Below are positions 1-13,628 of a stretch of DNA of 64,000 nt, in pieces. Source of the DNA: Dipylidium caninum (lineage: Eukaryota; Platyhelminthes; Cestoda; Cyclophyllidea; Dipylidiidae); the NCBI GenBank assembly GCA_017562135.1, contig QEYB01000448.1, positions 1,426,001 to 1,490,000 of the forward strand, in the 5' to 3' direction. Both the position numbers and the translations under genes were made by a program. A model generated the notes under the pieces. It did no database searches. It was not told the origin of the DNA and worked only from the letters and a program-made list of their open reading frames with translations. The stretch's first letter is position 1. Each line of letters starts with the position of its first letter.

Positions 1-228
1 TCAACCAGATCCGGTGGCTTTGCACGAGCAAACTTCGTAATTCTTGCTTTCTTCAGTGTACCTCACAATCTGAGCCTCCACCTGGTTCCCGTAACAGAGG
101 CGTACGTATTCAAAGCCGTCACTCTTCTGAGTCCTATCAGCTAAAGTCTTATTTTTGTTATAAGAGTCTATAGAATAAGAACATGGAAATTTCTTCCTTT
201 CACTGGTGTGGCAGATGTTGTACAGGAA
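1..228 (-). CDS. Last exon of a cysteine-rich protein, unidentified
   Basis: Read on the minus strand from 228, one frame is open for 75 codons and ends in TGA at positions 1-3. An AG acceptor lies at 229-230 and a stop lies just before it in the same frame, so the reading must be entered by splicing. The peptide has cysteines at exon residues 6, 16, 45, 67 and 69 and ends with a C-x-C pair (VCSCK) followed by a short ATGSG tail. A Val-x-Leu-Cys segment followed by C-x-C near the C-terminus recalls C-terminal cystine-knot domains of secreted proteins, but the spacing between them is longer than usual, so this is only a resemblance. The acceptor has a poor pyrimidine tract. I could not find the upstream exons, which should lie at higher coordinates on this strand. 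Confidence 0.45.
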   Translation of the reverse strand, partial: FLYNICHTSERKKFPCSYSIDSYNKNKTLADRTQKSDGFEYVRLCYGNQVEAQIVRYTEESKNYEVCSCKATGSG

Positions 229-3200
229 CTAATCGCGTTTAATCTCCCCACGGTCTTGTGATACGTTCACATTTCCCCCAGAACACCTGCCTGACGTTCA
301 CAACTCCTCTCCATTAGTAGACTGGCGCATTCGCTCCTCACAAGTAATCAGTAGCATGTCTGTTCCACGCTCATTTTGTCGCAAAGTGTCCCAATCGGGA
401 TGGGTGGCAGCGGGGGGGGGGGCGCGTGGGGCGGGCAGTACAATTATGCCAGCGTCTCATGGGAGTGGCGCGGTGGTCACAGTAATCGAAATCCGCTCGC
501 AACTTTCACACATGGCAGTGTGGCACTTGCGTGCTGACAGTGGAGTTGCACCATATGCCGACGCACTGCCTTCCACAGAGGAGCCAGCGGACCCGCTTTC
601 ACTGTGTCGTAAGAGGGCCTCGGGGAGCCTTCATGTGTGACCGTGTCCTTCAAATTGACCAAACAATAATGCGAAGGCATTGATGAGTCAACTTCGGGGA
701 GCCCTCGCATGCCAGACATTCACTCGGTGGTGCTTCAGCCGCGAAAGGTACGCGTTTAATTCAGTCCACCACTCCACTCACCGCCCCAGCGGATATGAGT
801 CAACAGTCTAGCACTAATCGTCCCCCGCCCTCGTCCCCGCACCCCTCGCCCCCACCGCCTTCTGCCGCCTCCACTTTACATATCACGTGTGCCTTCTTTA
901 AATAGACTGGGTAACGCGATGGCCGATTAACCAATGGCAGCTCCACAAGCAGGTCGCCATCTTTTTTTCTTGAAGCTTTTGTACCACGACGAAGTTGTCC
1001 CGAAATTAGAGCAGTTGGACTCGTGCGGACACCCGAGTGGACGATCACTCGTCGAACGCACGCTCGGGACCGGTGCTGGCCGGAACGCCGCCTCGGAGGA
1101 TGGAGCGAGAGCGAACAGTGCCATTGTCACCAGTGCAACACACCTGACAGTGACATTCGGACACGAGAACCTCCTCGGACGAGAGATTCGATGTGAAACT
1201 CCCCTCGCTGTGCCTGATTTCTGCTCGATGCGCCCACACTTTTTGCATTCTGCGCAATCGAGGCGGTTGGTGGGACCTACAATTTGAAGTCGTTGGTGTG
1301 TTTTGCTCAACTCTCGCACAGAATGGAATTGGGGTATCGTGAGGTGTGATCCCTCCTCAAAACAAAGTGTAGACTAAATAACATGACAATGTGTCCGCTA
1401 AGGGGACACGACTCGTTGTGTTCAACGCGAGAAATCACAGGGGAGGAACAAAACCACCAAAAAACTGTCTAACTGCCCCCCCCCCCCCCACCTTTCAGAC
1501 CACTTGATGGCTTATGTGGATGAAAGAGTCATCGTTTCACATAACACAACACAGCACAACAGCCTCGTCGACCGTTGTGGAAATGCAGTTCGATTGTGTT
1601 ACTTTGTTTGAATGCGTGCATCAGCGCAAATGACAAATTAGTGCTGCCTCCTTTGATGGTGGAGGAGATTTTGCGTAGAATTACTTTTACCCGCACGTCT
1701 TCCGGGGAGGCGGACACATCCGGCTCTCTCACACGCCATGCCACCAAAATAGTGACACTTCCACAGCGGTTTGGAAAATATGCAAAGTGGGAAGGGGCAC
1801 AGATTTCAACCAATGGAAAATTTTACGACATCGCTGTTAACTAAACGTTCCACGATGACGAAAATTTTAATCCCATTGATCGCTTCACGCGTAACCATGG
1901 AAACGGTATTTAGAGGACGCGTGTAAGTTCATTGGTGTACGACACTTTCATGGCTTGTTAAAGCCTCGAAAGTCTATCTGCTGCACAGTTTACCGTTAAG
2001 TAGCCCACTTTCCTCCAAAGCAATGCTCCTTGAAGTTGAGGCGGAGGGCTTTGGAAGCGTTCGACCTGTTGAGGAAAATTGAAGCCACCCGGGTTGTGTA
2101 TAATATAACTAAAACATTAATTGAATCACCGTCTCTGACTCCGTGATTGAGAAAGCCTTTTAGTGGTGAAACAACACTCCCCTGTGTTAACGAGCAGTTT
2201 ATAAATGCTTATTTATATTTGGCCTTCATTTATTCCCTTTGATCAGTTGTCAATTGGTTATTACTATTCTGTGCACACATGACCACACCCTTATATGACA
2301 ACCGGGATGTAATTCGTCTTTATGCGGTCATTCAGGTGTTTTCGGTGCCAAAACGCCTCCACCGGGGCACGCAACTCCTCCCTCCGTCGACCCACCGCGA
2401 CAACACGGCGGGAGGGCGGGTCTCTCGAAGGCAATGGATTATGCATGACATGATGGCCAACCTCGGGAACGCCTACCTCACAATCACAAGGTAATAATGA
2501 TGAACTTGGATTTGTGGAATAATGAATGGGCAATTGTGAGGGACTGAGGCGACCGGGGCACTTTCGCCGGACTAGGCCTAATCTTGAGCCAAAATTGCTT
2601 TCGAACGGACTGTCAGACTGGATCCCTGTGACCTTGAGGAGCCAGCCACCTCGTTTCGGTCACCTAGGCCCTGTGTTAATTATCTTAGTCTCTCTCTCTC
2701 TCTCTCGCCCCCTTTCCCACTGTCTCTTGAGTCCCTCGTTACACGGATTCCAGACAGTTCTCCTCGTAGCCGAAGGAATCCTCACCTGCAGACAAGGGCA
2801 CCTAGGGCAATCACTGGGAGCCACACGCAGACAAAGATGGTGGCATGAAATTTGCCATGTAATTACTGTTCATCACAATGGAGATGATAATAACTCCTGA
2901 ATACGGCGATATCCGGTGTCCGGGCATGTCGGGCGGCGACCGGTCAGCCCCGAGGGGAAACGTCGTTCAGTCAAGGTGGGAGTAGGCCACCTACACATCG
3001 CCACTTGCATGAATATTTCAATTGAAAAGCCTGATTTTTGGTGTTATTTGGCCATACTATGACCGAATTTATCTCAGGTCTTGGACCTCCATGCTATCAG
3101 CACCAATTTTGACCACAAAACTCTCTACCCCGGTGGAAGATGAGCCAGCGCCTTTAAAAATTGTTCTCTTCCCCTCACGACGCATTGGAGACGACTCACA

Positions 3201-5472
3201 GGTCACCCCTGGGCTGACACTTGCAACTGCTGAAAGTCTCTTCGTCTCCTGTGCTTTTATTATGCCCCCGTCGTCAAGTGCCCTCCGACGGCACGACGTC
3301 TCTCGCCTGCACCCCACAGCACTGCCTAATTGTGCAATTCCACACGCGAATGCCCACTTTGTGTATTTGTTTATGGCTATTTGGATAATTTTTGTCACTC
3401 CACTTGGAAACTCCCACTAAGGCTTTAATGGCCCCGCGGACTGCTCACCTACGCAGTACTCGCGTCAGTCGAGGCGTCAGAGGAGCAAACACATGGCATT
3501 TGCGCCACCCCAAAGCTGCACGGTCCAAACATCCCATTCACTTGCGATGCTACTGCACTACGTGCATCCATCCTCGCAATAGTCGCCTTCCACGCCCCGC
3601 GAGTTGTTGACGTGGTTGACAATTCCGTTCCCTCGGTAAGCCAAGGAGATCGCCTCGGTGGCAGGAGCCACATCTCAGCGGGGAGGAGATGAACCGGCGG
3701 AGAAGACGCCTGTGCTGTGCTCCCGTCCGATCAATTGGCATCCCAGTGTCAGGATATCAACTGACAAGTGACAATGAGAGGAGCGGGTTAATTTGTGCAA
3801 AAGGACGGTGATAATGTGGTGGTGGCGGTCATTAGGTCCGACCGAGACAATTGGCTTTCCGCTCAAACTCCACCTCGCCTTCCGCCCTCCTGCACCGGTT
3901 TGAGGGGCTCGTCAATTTGGACGTTGGACCTGTCAACTGCCCATTATTATTACTCAAGTAGGAGCTACGTTTGCCCACACTGCATTCCGCGAGGTCCATT
4001 TCATTCCCCCTCCGTCCAGGATCTCCCTTTCTTCTTCTTCTTCTTTCCTGCCGACTAACGTGCGTAGCAGTCGTTTCACGTTTTGCCCGTCGAGACAACT
4101 TCAACCAAAGCGCCACCCATGATTCCTGTCCGTTTACCACATTTCTAACCGGATTTTGTTACATGTTGAACGAATTACCTCTCGTTACTGATGTTAATGT
4201 TACATTGCAGGCCTTTGTGAATTTCATATAATGCCTGGTTAAAAGTGTAGGGATGGCGGTTTAATGTAACTGCGAAGAAAGGTAAATTTACTGTTAATTG
4301 CATTCATCAGACGATAATGCACTCAATTAACTTGTACTACTCCGGCTATTACGACAAATTCCTCCACTAAATTTTATTCCTTTTCGAGCGATAATGACGA
4401 AAATGTCCCGACATGACTTTGATCCGTCAACGCAAGGCTGGAATTGTAACGAGGTGTTGTAAAAGTCCATCTGCGCCCCAACAAAGCCTAAAATTGTCAA
4501 CTTTATTGAGTGAGACTGCCACTCGTTCTGACAACTCTTGGGAAGTGTGTCCCAAGTTCGCCTCCTTTCGGTAAACCGGTCTCGGCCCAGACTAAGTATG
4601 TCACGGGTGAAGAGTCAGGATGAACCGCTTTCCAGAATGTCGAGGCACTTCACCGAGTCAACTGTCCACCCAACATACTTTGACTGGACATTGTGGCCAA
4701 TTTTCGGCATTCAAGTGGTTGACAACGAGAGCAAACACGTTAAAGAAGCCGTAAAGTATACTGGCATGATGGTAGTGAAGATTGAAGCAGACAACACGCA
4801 GCACCACAATTTTATGTCATCTTTGCCTGTTTTAAGGACTGTTATCTAAATGTATGGTTTAGTCTTGATATGATCACGACTGAGTTTTTGCCTTTCTCCT
4901 CTTTGCGTCACGGGACTCCTCACGTGTGATGTCGAGACTTATTTCGGATGGAAAAACGGAAGTATCTACCCGGATCTTCGAGATGGTCACAAATAACTCG
5001 CGCAATATTTTTCTAAGGGTTGTTGTTGAGGTATGTTCACGGCCCTACAAGATGTGGATGAGGTTAGAGACAGTCATCCAAAGCCCGACTTAAGTCATCT
5101 AATCGTTTGGTACTTCTAAACTAGCATTAATTATGGAAGTGGAAGAGTAACACCATTCTCGGGTTTTCTTACGTTACCTTGAGGACAGTCATACAGAAGT
5201 AATTTAGATATCCTCAAATCCCCTATTTATCCGCTTATTAACCAATTTTTAGAAGAGATTCCGATTACATCAAACGGTGTCAATGACTGCCCGAATTCGT
5301 TGGATAAGGCATGAAAGCAAGACTTCTTACGAACTATCGATCAGTCATTGGGGACCAATGGGAAAGCTCCTAATGTCGAGGTGTCCAATCAGGGGGCGGT
5401 GGCGAGAAAAAAACTAAAATGCACAGGCCTGTGTGTATGTGCAGACATGCATCTATCCTCGACTAATTATGG

Positions 5473-5503
5473 TGCGCACGCGCACATGCGCGCGCGCGCG
5501 CGC
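5473..5503. repeat. Alternating purine-pyrimidine (CG-rich) tract
   Basis: About 31 bases of strictly alternating pyrimidine and purine, mostly CG dinucleotides. This composition can adopt the left-handed Z form. Confidence 0.8.
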
Positions 5504-7090
5504 TGGGTCGATCGATAAAATTACAACTGCGTCAGTGACGCAGGGCTCTTTCGGTTTCAACCCCGTGTCTGCCAATGTCGCTACAGTGATGCGGTACAGG
5601 CAAGTGTTGCGATGCTGCCCCACTCAAGCATCCCCCACTGTTAGAGGAAATAAGAAGGCAGTCCGAAGGAGAACGCGAGATTCTCTCCCATGAGTTTAGG
5701 CCAGTATTTAACATCTCCCCGTACATACTCTGACCGTGGGGTGGGCTAAGGAGACCAGTGGCTCTGGCCAGAGTGAATGTCATCAAATTACGTCGAAACT
5801 GACGGGCGTGCACAAAGCCTCATAGTGGTGTAAAAGTGCATGAGTAGACCCCAAATCTACCAAATAAGGTCATTCTCATAGAAGTTAACATTCCAGCTGT
5901 TGTTGTCGCATTACCTGATGGTCACCTTTTTGGAGAACAGTCCAACTTCGAATGGGGCGTTCAACGTGGAGGCAGGCATGAGGCTCGAGTACATCAGGCG
6001 CTAGAGCCTCCGGTAGCTCATAAATTATTAGCTTTGCAATGACGACGTCGGTAGATCAAGTGGGAGGAGTCGTTAAGCGTGCAGCCTAGAGAGCTTGTGG
6101 ACATTTCCACACTTTACTACATCAAAGGGCACGGTTAATCCAGCCCCACGCGTTTTCCCCTTCTTTCGGGGTGTTTACCTGGAGACTGTGATGTGTGATT
6201 TAATCGCGACTCAGGGACGTCTTACGACTGCGAACTACGTCTTCTCCCTTAGCCGGGAAGGTGTGACTTATAGAAACCTCATTCACTTCTCGCCATAAAT
6301 CAGAATGACTTAGAAAAAATGCCCCCTCACCCCCGTCCCTCGGAGCGTGTAGTTGCCGAGTGATCTGGAGTTAGGCGCGAAGTTCAATGCGATCTGCCTT
6401 TCAGTGTTGGCTGTTCCGTCTGTTCGATGAGTTAGGTCAAGGCTTTTTCATTTGTCCACTTTAAAATATCTACCTGATTGTATGGGGGATAATGGAAATG
6501 AGGAATAGGTCAGAAAGTGCCTCCACTCGACCCTACATAGCGGCTTCATGCGACGGTTGCATTGTGGAGTCCCACCGTACTCTTTTCCCCTAAACAGTCT
6601 GTGAAATCGGGTGAGGAGAATAAGTCGGCGTCTAGTGAATGCCCCGCTGTGAATACCCCGTGGCAGGGAGCTGGCATTGGCCTCAGCACCGATGATCCTC
6701 TCAACCAAAATGACCTCCGGCGGCTCTCCGCAACAGTCCTTCGGCTTATCTGCCAGCCTAATCCGAGGCGGCTTGGTGGAAGACGCGGACGCGCATCGTC
6801 GAGTCGGGCAGACTGGACCCAGAGGAAAGTGGCACCGAGGTCGAGTTATTCCTTGATTGGCATGAGGCAGTCGGGATGGTCTTGGCACGCAAGTTAAGAG
6901 GCCTCGCCTACGCTGTGAAGTTTAGGCGGATGACTTACGCATGCTAATGACAGCTTAACCCAACTTTCTCTTCTTCTTCCTCTTCATGTCATTTGACTCA
7001 AGCTATGGACCGTGGAATAAAAGTCACCGGGTTTCTGTCTCACTACGGATGTCGCAGTGATGGTTAGAAAAGTGGTAACATCAGTTCGAG

Positions 7091-7133
7091 AGAAGAAGCA
7101 GAAGAAGAAGAAGAAGAAGAAGAAGAAGAAGAG
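7091..7133 (+). repeat. (GAA)n microsatellite
   Basis: Near-perfect GAA trinucleotide array. It generates a spurious poly-lysine open frame on the plus strand and a poly-phenylalanine frame on the minus strand. Confidence 0.9.
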
Positions 7134-9366
7134 ACGTTTCTCCGGGTCCAGCTTGTTACAATCACACGAGCACAAATACACACCGAGTCCGATTGCCGTT
7201 TTCGCTAGTGGAAACGTAAGGTCACCAAGCGGATGCTCCAAATTATTTGTTTCTCATGCCTTCCAACCGCGCTTCGCAGGGACGGGGATTGAATCGCTTC
7301 GGGGCCCATTCGCGGTGGGCACAGGCGGACGACTGCACTCTGAGCAAGCGGCCACACAACATGAGTTGGGCACAGGAAGACGCTTCGAGGAAATCCGCCT
7401 CATGCCTGCATGTTGGACCGAAGGGAGTAGAGTCCATTTGAGCTGTCGCATCGAGGGCGGATTGAAGTTGTCAAAGCGAAGCGATCTTTCGACCACACGA
7501 CGCCTTCTATGATGCATAAGCTGGGGCAGAGGAGAAGGTTGATGGGCTTAAAAAGCGGGGGGATGATGGGGGGGGGAGGGCGGAGAGACTGAGAGTGGGG
7601 ACGGGTCCCTTGGCTCTGGCAGGTGCTGTGCCACCCTTAACTACACCCGCACGCATTCGCAACGCATATGAGGGCGAAATGAGAGTCCATTCAGGCCATC
7701 ACACTCAGCCGCCTTTGCTTCGAGTCTTCGACTTTTAGCATTTGTCTCGTGTCGATCAGAACGAAATCTGGTTGGAGTCAGTTCGATGAACGGGGCCGGT
7801 GGATCTACGGACAGTTTCCCGTACAGCCAGATGCCTTGAGGCTTTGGAAGTGTTCCCCCATCCTCCATCCGTCAACTAAAACGCGTGGACACCTCTGAGA
7901 GCCGTCCTGCTTCGCCGCTTCGTGTCACGAAGTTTTTCTGACCGGCCACGCCGTTGCATGGAAACAGTGCACAAGCACCGAACCAACCAGCGGGTGATGA
8001 ACAAAAGTCTCAAATACTGGATGGTTAAAGAACGGCTTCAGCAGTCTCCAACACCAGCCCCCTTTTGGACTGGCGACGGACACGATTTTGGTCCGTTGAT
8101 GAGGTGGCATTCGACAAAGTGTAATAATAGGAGTGAGAAATACCAATTTACAAATCAAAGTAAATAAACTGTGATCTACGAAGAATATGGACACTAATTG
8201 CGAGTCGGAGAGGGTGAAGGGTGCGACGAGCGCCGGATGGAGGAGAGAAGGGACGCGACTGCGAATGGACGACGTCGACTGGACGATTAATTGCAAATGG
8301 GTCCAAGCAAAGAAAAGGCACCCGTTGTGCGAGAGGCTTCGCGATCTCGGCGTGTCTTTCCGGCTTCCACACTCCGATTCGAATCACTAAGACATTGGTG
8401 AGGGAGGTTTTACAACTATAACTTAAATATACGAATAGAGAAATGGTGGAAATCTGGGAAGAAGAGTTGGAGGAGTACCCTTGGGCGTCCGAAGAACGTC
8501 ACTTCACTTCGATAGTCACTTTCATTCGGCCACCACTGCGAAGGGGGTCAACGGAGAGCCGCAGAAGTAGAATGATCTGACGTGTTTGATCTCGTCCTAG
8601 CCTGTCCAACCACCTACTTCCGCCAAATGTGCACTGAGGTTGGACGAGAAGTGAAGAAAGTGTGCACATCTTGTGTTTATGGCCGGTGAATTCTAACGGC
8701 CCCGTGTTGAATTTGGAAAAATAAGATCCAACTAAAGATGCACGCTATAATACTGCCACCTCGGCGAATGGAACACGAACCACTGCGGTGCGATCTTCCT
8801 TGAGGAGACGCAGATCACGCGGGGTCAAGTGACTCACAACCGAAAAGGTGCGGGTGTTTGCTGGGTGGAGGAAGGGTTTCGCGCCAGCTGTGCGGACAAC
8901 CGCCCTCACCCCATTTACAATGGCCTGTCCGACGCACCACAAACACCACCCAACCAGGTCTGTCTAAATCCAGTTTTACGAGTTAGGGAACAAAAGTCCG
9001 GGAGGGAACAGAAGTAGTCTGCACGAGTCCCCACGAACGACGGAGACTGGAAGCAAAATGTTTGATGCACGACTTTTTTGGACACGAAGAACAAAATACC
9101 AGTTCAGTGCGAAAATTTCTCAACGATCAAAATTATCAGAGGTTTTAAATAATTTGCAGACGGTTATTTGAGGAGGCATGGAAATGAGGAGAAAAGACGC
9201 GAATGACCGGAGACTGCTTTTTACCGCATCCTTGGAGCGAAAATTCGTAAAATGAGGGGACTAATAAATCACTCCTTTTTCTATGATAATAAAAAAAGGA
9301 GCAGGAGGAGAAAGCGCCAACATGTCTCGCCGCCTAATTCCAGCGTCTTCCCCATTGCCTTCCGCG

Positions 9367-9374
9367 CACACACA

Positions 9375-9405
<31 letters not shown>

Positions 9406-9406
9406 C
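9367..9406 (+). repeat. (CA)n followed by (GA)n microsatellite
   Basis: Thirteen CA units pass directly into a GA array, a compound dinucleotide microsatellite. Confidence 0.9.
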
Positions 9407-10136
9407 GACAATGTACACGAAAGCAAATTTGTCAGCCTAGACCACGTCAGAGAGACGGGGTTGAAACCGTACGCCGCGTCACGTCAGTACTCGAACGAGA
9501 GAAAAACATGATTAAACCTATAGTACTTTAACTAAAACCTGAGACAACTTTCAGAGTACACGTTGCAGGTTTGGCATATCACGTGAAAACTGCAAAATCA
9601 AATAAACGACACTCTTGCCTCCGACTTCCGAAAAGGCGTGTTCCTCACCGCGGTCGGCCGATCTAAACTGTACTACACTCTCCGTGAGGGAGCCTCTGGC
9701 AAATGTCCACAGTTGTAATTACGCGTGCTCCCAAAATTTGCGATGAAAGTTGTGAGCAGGTTGATCTGCCCTGAGTCTCAGCGGTCCAGAAAGACGGGTA
9801 TGATAGTACTGAGCATTTACTTATATACTTAATGGTGAGGAAAAAGGATAGAAGAGAGCGTAAACAATACGAGTCTGACAAAAGTGTGCACGCAAGTTGT
9901 AGTAAAATCAGCAAACCATGTAATGGGACGGGTTAGGGGGATGAGAAAAAAGATATTGCAGATAGTGTGCATGTGAATGGGAATAGGTGTGTATACAGAG
10001 AGTGATGGAGTATAGATACAATGAGATGTAAGTGCGTGCGTGTGTGTGCCCGCAGTTCCTTGATTTTTTTGCTACCTTTCAAATTGGCAGCAGCACAAAT
10101 GAGCGAGGCAGCCGAGGTAGGGGGAAGAGAACAAGC

Positions 10137-13100
10137 CTATTTCTTGCCGGGTACAGAACCTCCACTGCCAGCACCACCACCGAGACCTGAGGCCGCCCAG
10201 AGCTGCATGAGATTGAAGTAAGCGGAAGGATTACTTTGGATTTGACTGAGGAAGTGCGTGAGCACTGCATTCTGCTGAGCCGCTTGTGCTGCAGCTGCCT
10301 GAGCCGCTGCTTGCTGCTGGGCTTGTTGTTGCTGCTGCTGCAGCAGGAGGTACTGCATCGCTTGCTGAAGTAACTGAGCGCGCGAATTCGCGTTTTGAGC
10401 CCCGCCCGCTAAATAAAAAAAAAGTGGTAAATTGGATGGATGAGTTATCCCAACCGCTGTCAATTCGGAGGATATAATATCCGGTTCGTTCACAAAAATC
10501 CAATAGATCGGATATACAATGAGCGACCAATACCTGATCGGAATTCAGCGTCGTCTTGTTCTTTGGTTAAGTGTAAAGGATAAGAAAATGTGGCCTAATT
10601 AGCAAACGTTTAAGAAATCACAATAAGTAAACACCAGATTTATTGTGTTTACGCTTGGACTTTGAGACCTTCATAAGCCAAACCAAACAATGATAAACAA
10701 CGGTTAAACGGGCAACACTGTTATCAGAGCTGATCAGAAACTCTATAACGTCATCCGTTCCAACTATTTTCAGTAGTGACGAGAAAGTATTCATCTGCTC
10801 AAATGTATGTTAAATGTGAATTTAAACAACACTTCGAATGCCTGCTCTAAATACGGCCAATTCAGATGGTGGTGAGTTCTAGAGAACTCAACCCTAAATA
10901 TGGTTAGTATCGACTCCGAGGAAGCATAATAATAGGGCGCGAGAGAGTAGAGACAATGGGGCGCGGAACGCCTTCTATTTGCAGGCAAAATACTCGAATT
11001 TCATGAAGTATTCGTAAAGCATCTTGACAGGTGGATTAGGTTGCCAGTTCGGACAGGGCTAATATCACCAACCACGCGCACTCACGTACACACACACAAG
11101 TAGGCAAGCGCAAAAAAACACTAAATTGTCTAGGCTTGACGCTGCGCATACGCACATGTCGTCATCAATCAAGTAACCAATGAGAACCCAGCATTCCCTG
11201 TTACTAGGCTAGAAAATCGATGTCTCCTTAACGTTCTCTCACTCTCACGAGATTGACCTAAGATCTCCAGGGGAGGGAAAACAACATATAAATCCGTTTT
11301 GTAATAATGGTCGAATTCAATAATCCGGACAGTATAGTATAGCGCATGGAATCTACTAGGACGTGATAAATAGTCGCATGGGACAGATAAGATTTAGTAG
11401 AACGTGAAACCTAATATGGACACCTAAAAAAAGTCTTAAACTTAAATTATTGAGGTGTTGCAAACTACCTCCGCACGGCATTTGGAGCAAGAAACAGCAG
11501 GGGGGCAGTGTAATCGGCAAAGGGCCGGTATCAAGGCTCCGATTAGGAAGGAAAATGACAATGGTGTCAAACAAATATGGCCCATACCTCCGCCGATGAG
11601 GGCGTTGCTCATAAGGAGAGTCTGAATCTGATTAAGAGTATTGGTTGCGTGATCGGTGTTCGATGGCGCGGAGGCAACAGCAACGGCCTGTTGCTGTTGA
11701 TGTGCTTGAAGGCCTGAAAGGAGTTGTGCTGCGGCCAGGCGCTGTTGCTGTTGCTGTTGCAAGGCAGCCGCTGCAACGGCCTGCTGTTGCTGTTGTGAGT
11801 TGGCCACCGCGGCCATCATCAGCGCAGCTGTGGCGGTGGGCGATGCTGCAGAAGTGGTAGAGGCTCCTGACATAGCTTTTGCATATTGCTGGAGCGCTAT
11901 TTGGGCGACTGCGGCTGCCTGGACAGCCGCCTGCGCGGAGGAGTTGGACACAGCGGCTGAGGCAGCAACGCTCGTAGGGCCACTACCCGCCGTGGCAGCG
12001 ACACGTGAACGCTGGTGTGCGGCGGCTGCCACAGAGGTACCACTCACAACAGCAGAGGGAGATTGACGAAGGCCAGAAGACGTTGTGCTCACAGACGACT
12101 ACGCGAAACCACGAAATACAACAAATGCTATGCTACAGGGCAAATTGAATTTCCATGCAAAAAAATTGAAGGGGTTTTCCATAAAAAACCGTATGGATGT
12201 AACTACAAGTGAAATCATGATAACCCATGCACTGAAGTTTGCTCGATTAAACCATGAAACTGAACATATTTAATCGTAGCAATCACTAGGATCCCGGTAC
12301 TTTTCAAAACAAGCGTAAAATCCTCTCATATACCTTATTATTGTACCGCTGACTGTAAGCGGCCTGTTGTTGAGCGAGTTGTAGTTGGTGGGCTTGATGG
12401 GTGGCCAATAACTTCTTTTCCTGTTCCTTTATGTAAGCATCCAACTTGGTCGGGTTGGTAACAATATCCTGGTACTCCCTTTCAACCTCCCGTTCGGCGC
12501 TAATGTGATGCTGCAATACCTTTTGCACAGCCTCTTCATATTCCTTCTTCAAAGTCAGCCTCTGGGTTGCCGTTAGACAAGCCTCGCACACCACATTTGT
12601 GGAACCTGGCTTCTCCCGTTTCCAAACTGGTGTAAAATCAGTACCACACTTAACACATGAGAAGGGATTAAAACCACAGCGAGTTTCAGTGGGTTTTCCC
12701 GTGTTTGACGGATCGTAATCCTAAAAAGTGGAGGAAATTAGTAAAATGGAGGGCAAAAAACGGTCAACAGTGATAATGGTAGAGACCTGAATTGATTTGA
12801 CAACTTCTTCGAGACCCAGTAGAGATGTAAATTCCGTGGTGAGCGTACTGGGTATGAATGCAATCTCACAGAAGCCAATACCAGTGGTCGGCCGGGGTAA
12901 GCTGACTTTTTCTAAGTTCCTCTCCAATTGTTTTCGCAGACCTGCCTTCTTAGTCGCATACAGTTGTTCTAACGACTGTAGGGCTGCTTGTTTAGTTACT
13001 TTTGGAGCAGAAATTGGAGAGCTCGGTTGAGGAACTGTTGGAGGCAAGGCTAAAGAAAATGTATTCACGTTTAGAAAGCCGTACTTTTCGTTTGCTGTGT

Positions 13101-13628
13101 AGCGGAAGAGGGCCTCTGAGAAAAACTCGGACCAGAAGTGGGTTTCTGGTTGGCCCCAACAGCATTGTTAGTCAAGGATGACGAGGATTGAGGAGAAGTA
13201 ATTGATGCCTTGGACGTTGACCGGGAATTAGACGAGTTATTCGCATTTTGACTTTCACGCAATTTTTGGAGAAGTAAAAGGGCAGCCTCCTCCTGGCGCA
13301 GATCGTTTTCTAGTGCTATTAGCAGAGACTTGACATCTGTGCCATTGGTGCCACAGGGCGCATTCTCTTTCTCTGTGTCTGAACTCGAAGGTGTTACTTT
13401 TTCGTCTTCATCTTCGCTTAACACGATGACATCGGAAGAACTCTAGAAAAATATCTTTGTGACTTAACTCAAAAAAATTACTTTAGCCAAGTCCATTGTC
13501 GTTTTGTGGCTCAGATCGAGAACGTCAGCTCCTGTTTTTAGTCTGCTAGGGGAATGACGTCAAAAACGGAACATACCGTTTCGCGGGAGTACACATGGGA
13601 ACTTGATCTTCTGGTGATTCCTTTAAAA
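10137..13628 (-). CDS. GATAD2: Transcriptional repressor p66 (GATAD2), NuRD subunit
   Basis: p66 proteins bridge MBD2/3 and the CHD4 helicase in the nuclear NuRD deacetylase complex. Exons on the minus strand: 13628-13577, 13545-13482, 13442-13085, 13049-12787, 12720-12334, 12098-11588 and 10408-10137; all have GT..AG introns and all phases close. The start taken is ATG at 13596, giving 624 residues, close to the ~600-residue vertebrate proteins. An acidic box containing DVIVLSEDE (residues 31-39) matches the family. CR1, the MBD-binding coiled coil, is at about 64-93 (LRQEEAALLLLQKLRESQ). A second conserved block reads LRKQLE...GLEEVV. The GATA-type finger has Cys 257, 260, 280 and 283, followed by a charged helix. 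Residues 365-624 are rich in Gln and Ala, encoded by CAG/GCN runs. The 31-nt intron at 13546-13576 is extremely short. The frame stays open 5' of the ATG to the acceptor at 13629, so more coding exons upstream are possible (see the THAP exon). Confidence 0.92.
13546..13576 (-). other. 31-nt intron in p66
   Basis: On the minus strand it starts GTATGT and ends CCCCTAG, and it joins two in-phase coding segments. This is near the lower size limit for animal introns. Confidence 0.75.

Larger units (their letters stand above)
229..10136. other. Long stretch without a supported gene
   Basis: I see no recognisable protein family here on either strand. The longer open frames overlap one another on opposite strands and show no conserved motifs. 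The stretch holds simple repeats: G11 at 412-422, C14 at 1476-1489, an alternating purine-pyrimidine GC tract at 5473-5503, a GAA tract at 7091-7133 and a CA/GA tract at 9367-9406. It may contain introns of the gene ending at position 1. Confidence 0.6.

Noticed and set aside
7057..7512. Open frame with a poly-lysine stretch
   Set aside because: The frame is produced by the GAA microsatellite; the rest has no family resemblance and overlaps equally long frames on the other strand.
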